Origin: Bacillus sp. FSL K6-3431
Lineage (GTDB): Bacteria; Bacillota; Bacilli; Bacillales; Bacillaceae_C
Assembly (NCBI RefSeq): GCF_038002605.1
Contig: NZ_JBBOCT010000001.1
Coordinates: forward strand, 186,001-250,000
Direction: 5' to 3'
Length of the DNA: 64,000 nucleotides
Shown in pieces: positions 17,492 to 28,150 of the stretch. Both the position numbers and the translations under genes were made by a program. Numbering within the stretch: position 1 is the first letter of the stretch; each line of letters starts with the position of its first letter. The notes under the pieces are model-generated. The model worked only from the letters and a program-made list of their open reading frames with translations. It was not told where the DNA came from and did no database searches.

Positions 17492-20293
17492 GTGTCACGA
17501 AAATTTGTCGTTGTAGATTTAGAAACGACCGGAAATAGCTATGAAAAGGGAGATCGAATCATTCAGATTTCCGCTGTAACTGTAGAAGATTATAAAATTG
17601 TGGATCAATATACATCTTTCGTTAATCCAGGAATATCTATCCCGACTTTTATTGGAGAACTAACTGGGATTAATGATGATATGTTAAAAGATGCGCCCGC
17701 TTTTACTGAAATCGCTGATGTGATCCATCGTTTATTAGTTGATTCTATTTTTGTTGCGCATAATGTACCTTTTGATCTTAGCTTTTTAAAGAGTGAATTA
17801 AATGCGGCTGGTTATCGACAGTGGGTCACCGAGTCTGTTGATACTGTTGAATTATGTAAGGTACTAATGCCAATTGCAACTAGTTATAAACTATCCGATT
17901 TATCGGAGATGCTTGGATTTGAACATGAAAATCCACATCAAGCTGACAGTGATGCACTAGTAACTTCTGAATTATTATTAATGCTGATCGAAAAAACAAG
18001 AGAACTACCACTCATTACAATAGAGAAATTGACAGATTTAGCTCATTTTTTAAAAAGTGATATAGCTAAATTATTTCATACTATTACGAAAGAAAAAAGA
18101 AGGAAAATGGAAGATTTACCAAAGGAGTTAGAGGTATATAGAGGGATTGCACTAAAGAAAAAAGTGCAACCATTTCCAACCGATCCGAAGATACATATTG
18201 AATTTCCCTCCAGCCAGGAAGAAAAACAACAATTATTAATGTCTTTCGTAAATGGATATGAAAAACGCGATGGGCAGATGCAAATGATGGATACAGTATT
18301 TGAGGCGCTTTCTGAAGAAAAACATGCTGTTGTTGAAGCAGGTACAGGGATAGGTAAATCGTTAGCATATTTAATTCCCGCATTATATTATGCTGTTGAT
18401 CATCAGCAACCAATAATCATTAGTACCTTTACACTGCAAATGCAAGATCAACTATTAAATAATGAAATAAAGAGACTTACACATATCATCCCATTTCCTT
18501 TCAGTGTTTCCGTCCTAAAAGGTAGAAGCAATTATTTAAATATGTTGAAGTTTGAGCAGTCACTTACGGATATGGATAATTCATATGATAATATCTTGAC
18601 GAAAATGCAAATACTTGTTTGGCTCATTCAAACAGAAACTGGTGACATGGATGAATTAAACTTTTCAAGTGGTGGGAAACATTTTAAAACAAGAATGAGA
18701 CATGATGGTTGGTTTTTACAAAAAGAAAAAGATCCATGGATTTCACGCGACTTTTACATGTATGCGAGACAACTTGCGCTTCAAGCAGATATAGTAATTA
18801 CAAATCATTCCATGTTATTAGTGGATATAGAACAAGAGAAAAATTTACTTCCTGATTCTGATTTTATTATTATTGATGAAGCTCATAATTTCATTAAAGC
18901 AGCAAGTAAATGCTTAGGAGAAAAGTTAGAATACAATGCTTGTAAATTTCTTTTAAATAATATTGGCACTTTTGATAAAAATCAATTATTTGCAAAGATT
19001 GAAAGAATTATTCAACACCGGCAGCTTGTTCCAAAGGTTTCTACTGCTGAATTTGACAATTTTGTTTTGCAATTGGATGCTGAAATAGATGACTTCTTTA
19101 TGTTATTAAGTAAATGGGTTATCCAAAATGATCGTAATCAATCAAATAGAGTATCTAAACATCAAGTACGTGTCACACAAGAAATAAGACAAGAAAGAAA
19201 TTGGCAATCATTAACGATGTGTGCGGAGCGATTGCTTGATTTTTATCGGGAAATTCGCCAAGGATTAGAGATGCGTCTCGAGCTAATTAAAAACCAAAAA
19301 GAAATTCCGATTGCAGACAGAGCTTTCGTTGAAGAAGCAAATAGCTTTATGTTGGAATGGATCGCTTTCGGTGGAAAAATAAAATCATTAATACTTAAGC
19401 CTATATTACAAGATGTAAACTGGATTGAAGGAGATGTAAGAACATTACCGAATAGTGTTGGTATGTATTCCGAGCCTGAAAATCCTGGAGCATATTTAGC
19501 TAAACACTTCTTTTCCAAAAAGAAATGTGTTGTGATGACTTCAGCTACGCTTACAGTGGATCACTCATTTTCGTTTTTTCTACGAGAAGTAGGCCTTGAC
19601 GAAACGCTACCTATTCAATCAAAGATACCTTCACCGTTTGCATATGATAAGATGGCTAAATTAATGATACCAACGGATCTGCCAGAAATTCGATCAACAA
19701 GTAATGATAATTATATTGAAGCCATTTCTGGTCATTTAGCTGCCATTGCTTGTGCGACAGATGGGCGAATGCTCGTATTATTTACGTCTTATGACATGCT
19801 AAGAAAAACATATAATTTAATCAAAGATAGCGGTACGCTGGATGATTTTATATTGTTAGCGCAAGGTGTTACATCAGGGAGTCGGACGCGTTTAACGAAA
19901 AGCTTTCAACAATTTAATAAAGCTATTCTATTTGGAACAAGTAGTTTTTGGGAAGGTGTTGATATTCCTGGAAAAGATTTGACTTGTTTAGTAATCGTGA
20001 GGCTGCCATTTTCGCCACCACATGAACCAATAACAGCAGCCAGAAATGAAGCATTAAAGAAAAATGGTAAGAATCCATTTTCTGAATACTCATTGCCAGA
20101 AGCTGTTATCCGTTTTAAACAAGGATTTGGAAGATTAATTAGAACGGAAACCGACCGTGGAATTGTTATTGTAATGGATAGACGTATTGATACGAGTGCA
20201 TATGGTCAAGCATTTCTTAAGTCTTTGCCAAGTATTCCTATCCAAAGAGGGCCGTTAAAAGAAATCATTACAACAATAGAAAAGTGGCTCTAA
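17492..20293 (+). CDS. dinG: DinG: exonuclease-helicase fusion
   Basis: A 933-residue protein of Firmicutes type. Residues ~1-170 form a DEDD 3'-5' exonuclease (VVVDLETTGN, HNVPFDLSFL, PHQADSDALV). The rest is an XPD/DinG-like superfamily 2 helicase with Walker A EAGTGIGKSLAYLIPA, the DEAHNF box, MTSATLT and a C-terminal QGFGRLIRTETDRG. I see no clustered cysteines for an iron-sulfur domain, as expected for this subgroup. GTG 17492 fits the SD AAAAGGTG; GTG 17483 is an alternative. It starts the dinG-ypmA-ypmB-aspB-asnS block. Confidence 0.95.
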   Translation: MSRKFVVVDLETTGNSYEKGDRIIQISAVTVEDYKIVDQYTSFVNPGISIPTFIGELTGINDDMLKDAPAFTEIADVIHRLLVDSIFVAHNVPFDLSFLKSELNAAGYRQWVTESVDTVELCKVLMPIATSYKLSDLSEMLGFEHENPHQADSDALVTSELLLMLIEKTRELPLITIEKLTDLAHFLKSDIAKLFHTITKEKRRKMEDLPKELEVYRGIALKKKVQPFPTDPKIHIEFPSSQEEKQQLLMSFVNGYEKRDGQMQMMDTVFEALSEEKHAVVEAGTGIGKSLAYLIPALYYAVDHQQPIIISTFTLQMQDQLLNNEIKRLTHIIPFPFSVSVLKGRSNYLNMLKFEQSLTDMDNSYDNILTKMQILVWLIQTETGDMDELNFSSGGKHFKTRMRHDGWFLQKEKDPWISRDFYMYARQLALQADIVITNHSMLLVDIEQEKNLLPDSDFIIIDEAHNFIKAASKCLGEKLEYNACKFLLNNIGTFDKNQLFAKIERIIQHRQLVPKVSTAEFDNFVLQLDAEIDDFFMLLSKWVIQNDRNQSNRVSKHQVRVTQEIRQERNWQSLTMCAERLLDFYREIRQGLEMRLELIKNQKEIPIADRAFVEEANSFMLEWIAFGGKIKSLILKPILQDVNWIEGDVRTLPNSVGMYSEPENPGAYLAKHFFSKKKCVVMTSATLTVDHSFSFFLREVGLDETLPIQSKIPSPFAYDKMAKLMIPTDLPEIRSTSNDNYIEAISGHLAAIACATDGRMLVLFTSYDMLRKTYNLIKDSGTLDDFILLAQGVTSGSRTRLTKSFQQFNKAILFGTSSFWEGVDIPGKDLTCLVIVRLPFSPPHEPITAARNEALKKNGKNPFSEYSLPEAVIRFKQGFGRLIRTETDRGIVIVMDRRIDTSAYGQAFLKSLPSIPIQRGPLKEIITTIEKWL

Positions 20294-20336
20294 GGGTCTA
20301 TGTTTGTGAGTAGGTCCGTCGCTCAATCAAAAATAG

Positions 20337-20365
20337 GGAACGCGGCAAGTTAATTGCAGCGTTCC
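20337..20365 (+). other. Strong hairpin without T tract downstream of dinG
   Basis: GGAACGC / GCGTTCC enclose a further GCAA / TTGC pairing around gttaa with one mismatch. No T run follows, so it is not a classical terminator. It may stabilise the dinG 3' end or be a leftover repeat. Confidence 0.5.
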
Positions 20366-20523
20366 AAGCTTGTGGGCCAGATATATTTTGGAAACGCAAT
20401 TTCTCATGTTGTATTTAAAATGCTGATATAATGAGAAAGTAATTTTGCGGATCATTAAAAGTAGTATTACCTGAAAATCAGCTGTTACTAATGACAATTT
20501 TTGTTGTACTGGGGAGGAAGCAA

Positions 20524-20679
20524 ATGGTAAAACGAGTAGGGTCTTTATCTACAGTAAGTACAATGTTTTATGTAAATGATGCGTCAAGGAGAACAATTAA
20601 AAGTGAAAATCTAATTTTCGATTCAGTATTCAATCGAAATAAACCAAATTCATTGATTTTCGCGATTAATTGTCCATAA
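20524..20679 (+). CDS. ypmA: Small YpmA-like protein
   Basis: A 51-residue protein starting at ATG 20524 after GGGGAGGAAG. It lies between dinG and ypmB, where B. subtilis has ypmA (DUF4264, ~56 residues). The pattern LSTVS, a central VND..RRTIK.ENLIF and a terminal LIFAI is like YpmA but with what looks like a short internal deletion. Identity rests on synteny plus weak similarity; function unknown. Confidence 0.65.
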   Translation: MVKRVGSLSTVSTMFYVNDASRRTIKSENLIFDSVFNRNKPNSLIFAINCP

Positions 20680-20692
20680 AGGATATATGGAT

Positions 20693-21169
20693 ATGAAAAA
20701 ATGGATTTTACTTATCTCCTCTATCGTTCTAATAATGGCTGTTGTATCTGTCATAGTTTATAGTAAGGCAAGAGCACCGCTTACTAATGACAGGAACACT
20801 GCAGAAAAAAGAGCAATAAAAGAAGCGGATATTGTTTCGGTCGATGACTACTACTTATACAATGGTTCTAATACCTACCATACAATTATCGGAAAAAACA
20901 AGGCGGGTGAACAGCTTGCTGTTTGGGTACCCGAAAATAAAAAACAAGACATTGTAATTAAGAAATTATCAGATGGCATATCAGAACAAGATGCAGTAAA
21001 AAAGCTTTTTACTGAAGAAAATCCAAAAGAAATTCTCGGAGTTCGACTTGGTATGGAGCAAGACCTGCCTATTTGGGAGCTTGCTTATTTAGATGATAAA
21101 TCAAACTTAAACTATTATTACATTCATTTCGACACTGGAAAATGGTGGAGAAAGATTGATAATTTATAA
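20693..21169 (+). CDS. tseB: Cell-wall elongation regulator TseB-like protein YpmB
   Basis: A 158-residue membrane-anchored protein: one N-terminal helix (ILLISSIVLIMAVVSVIVYS) then an extracytoplasmic domain (DUF5590) with PepSY-like character, containing VDDYYLYNGSNTYHTIIGKN and YYYIHFDTGKWWRKI. In B. subtilis YpmB, renamed TseB, acts with PBP2A in cell elongation. ATG 20693 has correct spacing to AAAGGA; ATG 20687 is too close. It lies 18 bp before aspB. Confidence 0.9.
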   Translation: MKKWILLISSIVLIMAVVSVIVYSKARAPLTNDRNTAEKRAIKEADIVSVDDYYLYNGSNTYHTIIGKNKAGEQLAVWVPENKKQDIVIKKLSDGISEQDAVKKLFTEENPKEILGVRLGMEQDLPIWELAYLDDKSNLNYYYIHFDTGKWWRKIDNL

Positions 21170-21187
21170 AAAAGGGCAGGGATTTAT

Positions 21188-22387
21188 ATGACAATTACTT
21201 TAGCGAACAGAGTGAAAGCACTAACGCCGTCATCCACTTTAGCAATTACAGCAAAAGCAAAAGAATTAAAGGCAAAAGGGCTTGATGTGATTGGACTTGG
21301 TGCTGGAGAACCAGATTTCAACACACCAGAAAATATCATACAAGCAGCATATCGCTCTATGCAAGATGGCATGACAAAATATACGCCATCTGCTGGATTA
21401 CCAACCTTAAAAAAAGCAGTTGTTGATAAATTAAAACGTGATCAAAATCTTGAATATACAAATGCGCAAGTCATAATTGCAAATGGTGCAAAGCATGCCT
21501 TATATACACTTTTTCAAGTATTATTAGATGATGGTGATGAAGTTATTATTCCGACCCCATACTGGGTAAGCTATCCTGAACAGGTCAAACTCGCTGGCGG
21601 TAATCCTGTCTATGTTGAAGGAACAGAAGAGCAACATTTTAAAATAAACGCAAAACAGCTAGAAGCAGCGATCACTCCAAAGACAAAAGCAATTATTATT
21701 AATTCGCCAAGCAACCCATCAGGTATGATTTATTCTAAAGAAGAATTGCTGGCAATAGGTGAAGTATGTATTAAAAATAATCTATGTATCGTTTCAGATG
21801 AAATATATGAAAAACTCGTATACGGGCAAAATAAGCATATTTCCATCGCCGAGTTATCACCGGAATTGAAGGATTTAACGATTATTATTAATGGGGTATC
21901 GAAATCCCATTCTATGACGGGGTGGAGAATTGGCTATGCGGTTGGCAATCAAACAATTATTGCTGCGATGACAGATCTTGCAAGTCATTCTACATCAAAT
22001 CCAACAACGCCATCTCAGTTTGGGGCTATTGAAGCGTACCAAGGTACGCAAGATACAGTAGAAGTAATGAGACAAGCATTTGAAGAAAGACTAAACATCA
22101 TTTATGATAAATTAATTGCTATACCAGGTATTAGCTGTATAAAACCACAAGGAGCGTTTTATCTTTATCCAAATGTAAAAAATGCGGCAAAAATGGCAGG
22201 ATATGCTCAGGTTGATGATTTTGTTACAGCATTGCTTGAAGAAGCGCTCGTTGCTGTTATACCGGGTTCTAGCTTTGGATCTCCTGATAATATCCGTCTT
22301 TCCTATGCAGTTTCATTAGAGCTTTTAGAAGAAGCAGTAGATCGGATTAACGCATTTATTGATAAAAAAATGCACACTAATAATTAA
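21188..22387 (+). CDS. aspB: Aspartate aminotransferase AspB
   Basis: A 399-residue fold-type I PLP aminotransferase. The Schiff-base lysine is in [15 protein letters not shown], the cofactor-binding [11 protein letters not shown] and [10 protein letters not shown] are intact, and the N-terminus [17 protein letters not shown] is typical of the AspB/AspC subgroup. It transaminates oxaloacetate and aspartate. It sits directly before asnS as in B. subtilis, coupling aspartate supply with asparaginyl-tRNA synthesis. Confidence 0.95.
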   Translation: MTITLANRVKALTPSSTLAITAKAKELKAKGLDVIGLGAGEPDFNTPENIIQAAYRSMQDGMTKYTPSAGLPTLKKAVVDKLKRDQNLEYTNAQVIIANGAKHALYTLFQVLLDDGDEVIIPTPYWVSYPEQVKLAGGNPVYVEGTEEQHFKINAKQLEAAITPKTKAIIINSPSNPSGMIYSKEELLAIGEVCIKNNLCIVSDEIYEKLVYGQNKHISIAELSPELKDLTIIINGVSKSHSMTGWRIGYAVGNQTIIAAMTDLASHSTSNPTTPSQFGAIEAYQGTQDTVEVMRQAFEERLNIIYDKLIAIPGISCIKPQGAFYLYPNVKNAAKMAGYAQVDDFVTALLEEALVAVIPGSSFGSPDNIRLSYAVSLELLEEAVDRINAFIDKKMHTNN

Positions 22388-22431
22388 TTCACTCGATCAC
22401 TAAGATTAATTGTTTTGAAAGGATGTTTTTC

Positions 22432-23724
22432 GTGAAAACTACGATTTCCGAGGTAAGTAAATATGTAGGTCAAGAAGTGACAATAGGAGCGTGGCTAGCA
22501 AATAAACGCTCCAGTGGTAAAATTGCATTTTTACAGCTGCGTGATGGAACTGGGTTCATTCAAGGTGTAGTCGTAAAAAGTGAAGTAGAGGAAACCATAT
22601 TCCAGACTGCGAAATCATTAACACAGGAGTCATCTGTATATGTTACAGGTACGATCCAAGAAGATACACGTTCTCCTTTCGGTTATGAGATGCAAGTATC
22701 CAGTATTGAACTGATTCAAGCTGCTGTTGATTATCCAATTACACCGAAAGAGCATGGAACAGAATTTTTGATGGACCATCGACATTTATGGCTGCGGTCC
22801 CGTCGTCAACATGCTGTGATGAAAATTCGTAATGAAATTGTTCGTGCCACATATGAATTTTTCAATAATAATGGATTTGTTAAGATCGATCCACCAATCC
22901 TGACAGGTAGTTCACCAGAAGGAACAACGGAATTATTTCACACGAAATATTTTGATGAAGATGCGTATTTATCGCAGAGTGGGCAGCTCTATATGGAAGC
23001 TGCTGCAATGGCACTTGGCAAAGTATTTTCATTTGGTCCTACGTTTAGGGCCGAAAAGTCAAAAACTCGCCGACATTTAATTGAGTTTTGGATGATTGAA
23101 CCTGAAATGGCTTTTTATGAATTTGAAGATAGCTTAAAAGTTCAGGAAGAATATATTACACATATTATTCAATCCGTGTTGAAAAATTGTTCACTTGAAT
23201 TAGAGAGACTTGGACGTGATACGTCTAAACTTGAAAAAATATCTGTTCCGTTTCCGCGGATTAGCTATGATGATGCGATTCAATTTTTACATGAACAAGG
23301 ATTTGATGATATAGAATGGGGAGATGATTTTGGTGCTCCACATGAAACTGCGATTGCCAATCATTATGATCAAGCGATTTTCATTACACATTACCCGACA
23401 AAAATTAAACCATTTTATATGCAACCAGCACCGGACCGTGACGATGTCGTGCTTTGTGCTGATATGATTGCCCCTGAAGGCTATGGTGAGATTATCGGTG
23501 GCTCAGAACGAATTCACGACTTTGAATTAATGAAACAGCGCATTGAAGAACATCAACTGCCACTTGATGCTTATAAATGGTATCTTGATTTATCTAAATA
23601 TGGAGCCGTCCCTCACTCAGGATTTGGACTAGGCTTGGAACGTACTGTAGCATGGATATCAGGGGTAGAGCATGTTAGGGAGACCATTCCATTCCCTAGA
23701 CTTCTCAACCGCTTATATCCATAA
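22432..23724 (+). CDS. asnS: Asparaginyl-tRNA synthetase AsnS
   Basis: A 430-residue class IIb aminoacyl-tRNA synthetase. It has an N-terminal OB-fold anticodon domain ([20 protein letters not shown]) then the catalytic core with motif 2 ([20 protein letters not shown]) and motif 3 ([13 protein letters not shown]). GTG 22432 is preferred over ATG 22423, since AAAGGATG serves it with good spacing and the product then has the B. subtilis length. No T-box leader is seen upstream. Confidence 0.97.
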   Translation: MKTTISEVSKYVGQEVTIGAWLANKRSSGKIAFLQLRDGTGFIQGVVVKSEVEETIFQTAKSLTQESSVYVTGTIQEDTRSPFGYEMQVSSIELIQAAVDYPITPKEHGTEFLMDHRHLWLRSRRQHAVMKIRNEIVRATYEFFNNNGFVKIDPPILTGSSPEGTTELFHTKYFDEDAYLSQSGQLYMEAAAMALGKVFSFGPTFRAEKSKTRRHLIEFWMIEPEMAFYEFEDSLKVQEEYITHIIQSVLKNCSLELERLGRDTSKLEKISVPFPRISYDDAIQFLHEQGFDDIEWGDDFGAPHETAIANHYDQAIFITHYPTKIKPFYMQPAPDRDDVVLCADMIAPEGYGEIIGGSERIHDFELMKQRIEEHQLPLDAYKWYLDLSKYGAVPHSGFGLGLERTVAWISGVEHVRETIPFPRLLNRLYP

Positions 23725-23829
23725 TAGTGTAAGTTCAAAGGGATGTGGGCGAATGAGTATGAAAGAAAAACACTGATAACGAAATTCGTTAGCCACTTTA
23801 CCGGACTTTTAGAACGTCGACTGATAGAA

Positions 23830-23859
23830 GGCCACGTACAATTATGTGCGTGGTTTTGA
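23830..23859 (+). terminator. Terminator-like hairpin between asnS and dnaD
   Basis: CCACGTAC and GTGCGTGG pair (one G-U) around aattat, with TTTTG after. It probably ends the asnS transcript. Confidence 0.6.
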
Positions 23860-23905
23860 CTATCCTCAACACATCATAGTGATAACAGAAAGAGAGGTGG
23901 TACAT

Positions 23906-24601
23906 ATGGATAAAGAATTAATGGTTTCTTGGATCGAAGCAGGTATGGTACAAATACCTTATTTACTCATGAACAAATACCGACAGATTGGTTTGGATGA
24001 AAAAGAATTGGTATTACTATTGCAAATATTTTCTTTTTCTGAAAAAGGAAATGATTTTCCAACACCTGAAGAAATATCCGAAAAAATGACCATTACGAGT
24101 AGCGAATGTACCTCCATGTTAAGAAAGCTTATGCAACTTGGCATGATTAAAATCGAGGAAGAACGCACAGTAGATGAAATCAGATTTGAAAGATATTCTC
24201 TCACTCCTTTATGGATGAAATTGGCCGAGGAAATGATTCGAGAAAAAAAGCAATCCAATTTTGAAAAAGTACTTTCAGAAGAACAGGATTTATTTACTAT
24301 TTTCGAACAAGAATTTGGTAGACCACTCACACCGTTAGAATGTGAATCTTTAGCGATGTGGATGGATCAAGATGGACAAGACCCATCAATGATTAAGGCT
24401 GCTTTAAGGGAATCTGTCATGTCCGGAAAACTAAATTTCCGTTATATTGATCGTATTCTTTTAGAGTGGAAAAAAAATGGTGTAAACACGGTGGAAAAAG
24501 CAAGGGAACAAGGATTGAAATTTCGCCAAAAGTCTAACAAATCTAATGCATCTGTTCAAAGTTCAAATTCTGTACCTTTTTATAATTGGTTAGAACAGTA
24601 A
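23906..24601 (+). CDS. dnaD: DNA replication initiation protein DnaD
   Basis: A 231-residue primosome protein acting with DnaA and DnaB in loading the replicative helicase. Residues ~1-110 form the winged-helix oligomerisation domain (VQIPYLLMNKYRQIGLDEKE). Residues ~130-200 are the DnaD/DnaB-like domain with the conserved YIDRILLEWKKNGV signature. ATG 23906 follows AGAGGTGG; the upstream in-frame ATG at 23846 has no SD. It precedes nth, as in B. subtilis. Confidence 0.95.
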   Translation: MDKELMVSWIEAGMVQIPYLLMNKYRQIGLDEKELVLLLQIFSFSEKGNDFPTPEEISEKMTITSSECTSMLRKLMQLGMIKIEEERTVDEIRFERYSLTPLWMKLAEEMIREKKQSNFEKVLSEEQDLFTIFEQEFGRPLTPLECESLAMWMDQDGQDPSMIKAALRESVMSGKLNFRYIDRILLEWKKNGVNTVEKAREQGLKFRQKSNKSNASVQSSNSVPFYNWLEQ

Positions 24602-24637
24602 TAAATATAAAGGTGTCAAAAAGGGGGGAGGTATAGG

Positions 24638-25303
24638 ATGTTAAACAAAAAACAAATTCGCTTTTGTCTTGATGAAATGGCGAAAATGTTTCCAGATGCC
24701 CATTGTGAATTGAATCATGCGAATCCATTTGAATTAGTGATAGCCGTTGCACTTTCAGCTCAGTGTACGGACGCATTGGTAAATCGAGTAACGGAAAAAC
24801 TATTTGAAAAATATAAAACGCCTGAGGATTATTTATCAGTGTCATTATCAGAACTTGAAAATGATATACGCTCGATTGGTTTATTTCGAAATAAAGCAAA
24901 GAATATCCAAAAGTTATCACAAATGTTGATTGACGATTACGATAGAATTGTTCCTTCTGAGCGTGATGAGCTAGTTAAGTTGCCTGGAGTAGGGCGGAAA
25001 ACAGCGAATGTAGTTATGTCAGTAGCATTTGGGGAACCAGCTATCGCTATTGATACGCACTTGGAAAGAGTGAGTAAACGTTTAGCGTTTTGTAGATGGA
25101 AAGACAATGTCCTTGAAGTGGAAAAAACACTGATGCGTAAAATACCAAAAGATGAATGGTCTGTAACGCACCATCGAATGATTTTCTTTGGACGGTATCA
25201 TTGTAAAGCGCGAAATCCACAATGTCCAATTTGCCCACTTCTAGAAGTTTGTAGGGAAGGGAAAAAGCGAATGAAGCAGGTTAAATCAGTTGAAAGTACT
25301 TGA
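24638..25303 (+). CDS. nth: Endonuclease III Nth
   Basis: A 221-residue base-excision repair glycosylase/AP lyase. The helix-hairpin-helix LPGVGRKTANVV contains the catalytic lysine, AIDTHLERVSKRL the catalytic aspartate. The C-terminal CKARNPQCPICPLLEVC gives the four cysteines (C-x6-C-x2-C-x5-C) for the [4Fe-4S] cluster. The stop is followed by about 90 bp and a convergent terminator shared with ponA. B. subtilis has ypoC between nth and ponA; none is seen here. Confidence 0.97.
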   Translation: MLNKKQIRFCLDEMAKMFPDAHCELNHANPFELVIAVALSAQCTDALVNRVTEKLFEKYKTPEDYLSVSLSELENDIRSIGLFRNKAKNIQKLSQMLIDDYDRIVPSERDELVKLPGVGRKTANVVMSVAFGEPAIAIDTHLERVSKRLAFCRWKDNVLEVEKTLMRKIPKDEWSVTHHRMIFFGRYHCKARNPQCPICPLLEVCREGKKRMKQVKSVEST

Positions 25304-25394
25304 AGACCTTCTAATTTTGTAATCATAAGAGGGAATAGCTGTTTTTTGCAGCGCTAATAATTAATACTGGTATATATTAAAATCATTATCAATG

Positions 25395-25427
25395 AAAAAA
25401 TCCTGGAGTTTTGCTCCAGGATTTTTT
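25395..25427. terminator. Bidirectional terminator between nth and ponA
   Basis: AAAAAATCCTGGAG and CTCCAGGATTTTTT form a near-perfect symmetrical hairpin with T runs on both strands, serving the converging nth and ponA genes. Confidence 0.92.
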
Positions 25428-25432
25428 CGTAA

Positions 25433-28105
25433 TTATTCATTTGTGGTAGGATCTGGTTTTTGCTCTTTATCTGGCTCTTTGCTCTCATCTGTTTGTTCAT
25501 TATCACTAGGAGGCGTAGAGGCTTCCGGCGGTTCCTGATTATCAATATTTCCATTGGAGTTACCATTACCATTACCATTTTCATTATCGCCCGGAATTAC
25601 TTCGTCTTGATTTTGATCTTGCTCCGGGTCCTTTTCTGACTGGTCACTTTTATCATCAGTACTTTCGTCATCAGGAGGGACAACTTCTTCTTCCTCCTCA
25701 ACAACTTCTTCTTTCTCTTCCTCTTCATTCTTAGGAACGCTCACACTTGCCGTCCCCGGAGTGCTTCGCAGATTATCGCTAATGGCTATTACTTCAATAG
25801 AATAGGTTTCACCAGGTTCAACGTTTGTCACGGTGTATGCTTGATCGTCAAGTTTGCCTAATGATTGTTTTTCGCCGCTAGCTTTTTTGATGGACACTTC
25901 AAAAGTTAGCTTTTTATTATCCTTTTTAGCATGGTCCCAAGTAAAGAGGATTTCCTTTTTCTCTTCATGGAATTCCCCTTTTACTGTAGGTGCGTCAAGC
26001 TTGTCGAATGCTACTGATACTTCACTTGGTTCCGTTCCTGCCACGAATAATTCATATACGATATTGCTATCGGGAGTGTGTTTACTCGGTTTCTTTGCAG
26101 GATTTGATCCTTTTTCTACAGCAGCCTTAACAACACTATTAGGCATTGCAAAATCTGGAGTATCGATCCCTTCAGATACATGTTGCATTAGATTTTTGTA
26201 CAGTTCTTTTGCAATTTGCTGATCATTATTAGGATATGCACGCAATGGATTTTTTCTTTGATCATATCCAGTCCATACGGCAGTAGTGTAATTGGTCGTA
26301 TATCCCGCAAACCATGAGTCAGGGACATCACCGTTACTTAAATTGTATTTTTGAAACTCTTCATCTGTATAGTTCGATGTACCCGTTTTTCCCGCTGCTG
26401 GTAGGCCAGGAATAATCGCAGTTTTTCCTGTAGCCCCAGCTTTTTCAGATAGAACATCTTTCAGCATATCAGTAACCATATACGCAGTAGAATCTTTCAT
26501 CGCTATTTGGGGTTTAATTGTATTTTTAACTTCTGTTTCTCCGTCAAGTAGAATGATTTTATTCACTGTGTGCGGTTTATTATACATACCGTTGTTTCCG
26601 AATGCTGCATATGCGCCCGCTAATTGCATAGGAGAAATATTTTCAACTCCACCAATAGATGCTGATTCGTAAAACCTATCATCGGCAAATTCTAATCCTA
26701 GCCGCGATGCGAATGCTTTGGATTGGTCCAATCCAGCTGCCTGAAACGCTTTTAATGCTGGAATGTTTCTTGAGCGATATAGGGCTTCTCTAATTGACAT
26801 TTGTCCAAGATGCTTTTGATCAAAGTTTCTAATTGGAGCACCTGTCGTATATTTAAATGGCTCATCTACAATTTGTTCATATGTGGACCAATTTAAATAT
26901 TCTATAGCAGGGCCGTAGTCCAATATCGGTTTAATTGTTGATCCCGGAGAACGATCACTTAGTCTTGTCGCATAATTCGTACCCCTTGTAATATCCTGGT
27001 ACCGATTTCCGCCAATTGCTCGAATTTCGCCAGTCTTCGTATCTTGCAGAACGACGCCTGCTTGAAAATCATCATCTGGAAAGTCAATAATTTCATTTGC
27101 TTCTTTAGGTGCCAACATTTTTTCTACATGTTGTTGCGCGTCTTGATCTAACGTCGTATGAATAGTTAAGCCATCTACGGCTACGTTGTAATCGCCTAAC
27201 GCCTCCACCTCTCTAATAACCTGATCGACAAAAGAATCATATTTATATGCAGTGGTATTATTGTCTTCTTCTTTGATTAATGTTTCGGTAATCGAAGTAT
27301 TTTGAGCTTTCTCCATTTGTGCTTTCGTAATTTTTCCATGCTGATGCATTAATGATAATACGATATTTTTCCGTTTATCAGATTTCTCTGGAAATGCATA
27401 TGGATTATAATTATATGGACTTTGCGGAAGGCCCGCAAGCAGAGCTATCTCTTGCGATTCTAATTCGGAAAGTTCTTTATCAAAATAATATTTCGACGCT
27501 GTTTCAATTCCATTAATATTGTTTGCATAGTTAATTTTATTGACGTACATTTCAAAAATTTGTTCTTTAGAGTACTTTCTTTCTAATTGAAAGGCAAGCC
27601 ATGCTTCTTGCGCTTTTCTTTTTAGTGTCTTTTCATCTGATAAAAATGATCTTTTGATGACTTGCTGTGTGATAGTGGAAGCTCCTTCAGAACCAAAGCC
27701 CCTTGTTACATTGGCTAACACTGCTCCAGCAAGTCTTCTTAAATCAATTCCACTATGTTTAAAAAAGCGGACATCCTCAGTCGCTAATACTGCATCTCTA
27801 ACCTTTTCAGGAATGTCATCATATTCGACGTAATCACGTTTTTCTGTTCCAAGTGTCATAAATAGTTCCCCATTTTTATCCAGAAGCTGAGAAGCGACTG
27901 GGTCGACCAATAGACTTTTATCTAGTTTAGGTGCGTCCTTAGCGTAGTAAGCAAATAATCCTCCTCCAAACGCGAGGCCGACAAAGCCTATTATGACTAA
28001 AACTAATATAATTTTTTTAAAGAGGTTGGTGCCTTTTCCTACCTTTTTCTTTTTTCCTGCTGATTGTTTTTTTCTTCCTACACGTGTTTGTTGATTTTCT
28101 GCCAT
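25433..28105 (-). CDS. ponA: Class A penicillin-binding protein PonA (PBP1)
   Basis: An 890-residue peptidoglycan polymerase. A basic cytoplasmic tail is followed by one membrane helix (~residues 29-54) and a GT51 transglycosylase with Glu110 in ATEDVRFF and EGASTITQQ. The transpeptidase has Ser389-x-x-Lys392 (SPGSTIKP), SRN and KTGTSNY. A fibronectin III-like module (~690-780) and a long acidic, Asn/Gly-rich low-complexity tail (from ~795) complete it. The start is set at 28105 with GAGGAAT upstream. It follows recU on the minus strand, the conserved recU-ponA pair. Confidence 0.97.
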   Translation of the reverse strand: MAENQQTRVGRKKQSAGKKKKVGKGTNLFKKIILVLVIIGFVGLAFGGGLFAYYAKDAPKLDKSLLVDPVASQLLDKNGELFMTLGTEKRDYVEYDDIPEKVRDAVLATEDVRFFKHSGIDLRRLAGAVLANVTRGFGSEGASTITQQVIKRSFLSDEKTLKRKAQEAWLAFQLERKYSKEQIFEMYVNKINYANNINGIETASKYYFDKELSELESQEIALLAGLPQSPYNYNPYAFPEKSDKRKNIVLSLMHQHGKITKAQMEKAQNTSITETLIKEEDNNTTAYKYDSFVDQVIREVEALGDYNVAVDGLTIHTTLDQDAQQHVEKMLAPKEANEIIDFPDDDFQAGVVLQDTKTGEIRAIGGNRYQDITRGTNYATRLSDRSPGSTIKPILDYGPAIEYLNWSTYEQIVDEPFKYTTGAPIRNFDQKHLGQMSIREALYRSRNIPALKAFQAAGLDQSKAFASRLGLEFADDRFYESASIGGVENISPMQLAGAYAAFGNNGMYNKPHTVNKIILLDGETEVKNTIKPQIAMKDSTAYMVTDMLKDVLSEKAGATGKTAIIPGLPAAGKTGTSNYTDEEFQKYNLSNGDVPDSWFAGYTTNYTTAVWTGYDQRKNPLRAYPNNDQQIAKELYKNLMQHVSEGIDTPDFAMPNSVVKAAVEKGSNPAKKPSKHTPDSNIVYELFVAGTEPSEVSVAFDKLDAPTVKGEFHEEKKEILFTWDHAKKDNKKLTFEVSIKKASGEKQSLGKLDDQAYTVTNVEPGETYSIEVIAISDNLRSTPGTASVSVPKNEEEEKEEVVEEEEEVVPPDDESTDDKSDQSEKDPEQDQNQDEVIPGDNENGNGNGNSNGNIDNQEPPEASTPPSDNEQTDESKEPDKEQKPDPTTNE

Positions 28106-28150
28106 ATGCAGTATTCCTCGCTTTCGATATATCAAATAAAAGTATAATAA

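Noticed and set aside
22388..22431. T-box before asnS
   Set aside because: The gap is 44 bp with no T-box sequence, antiterminator or terminator.
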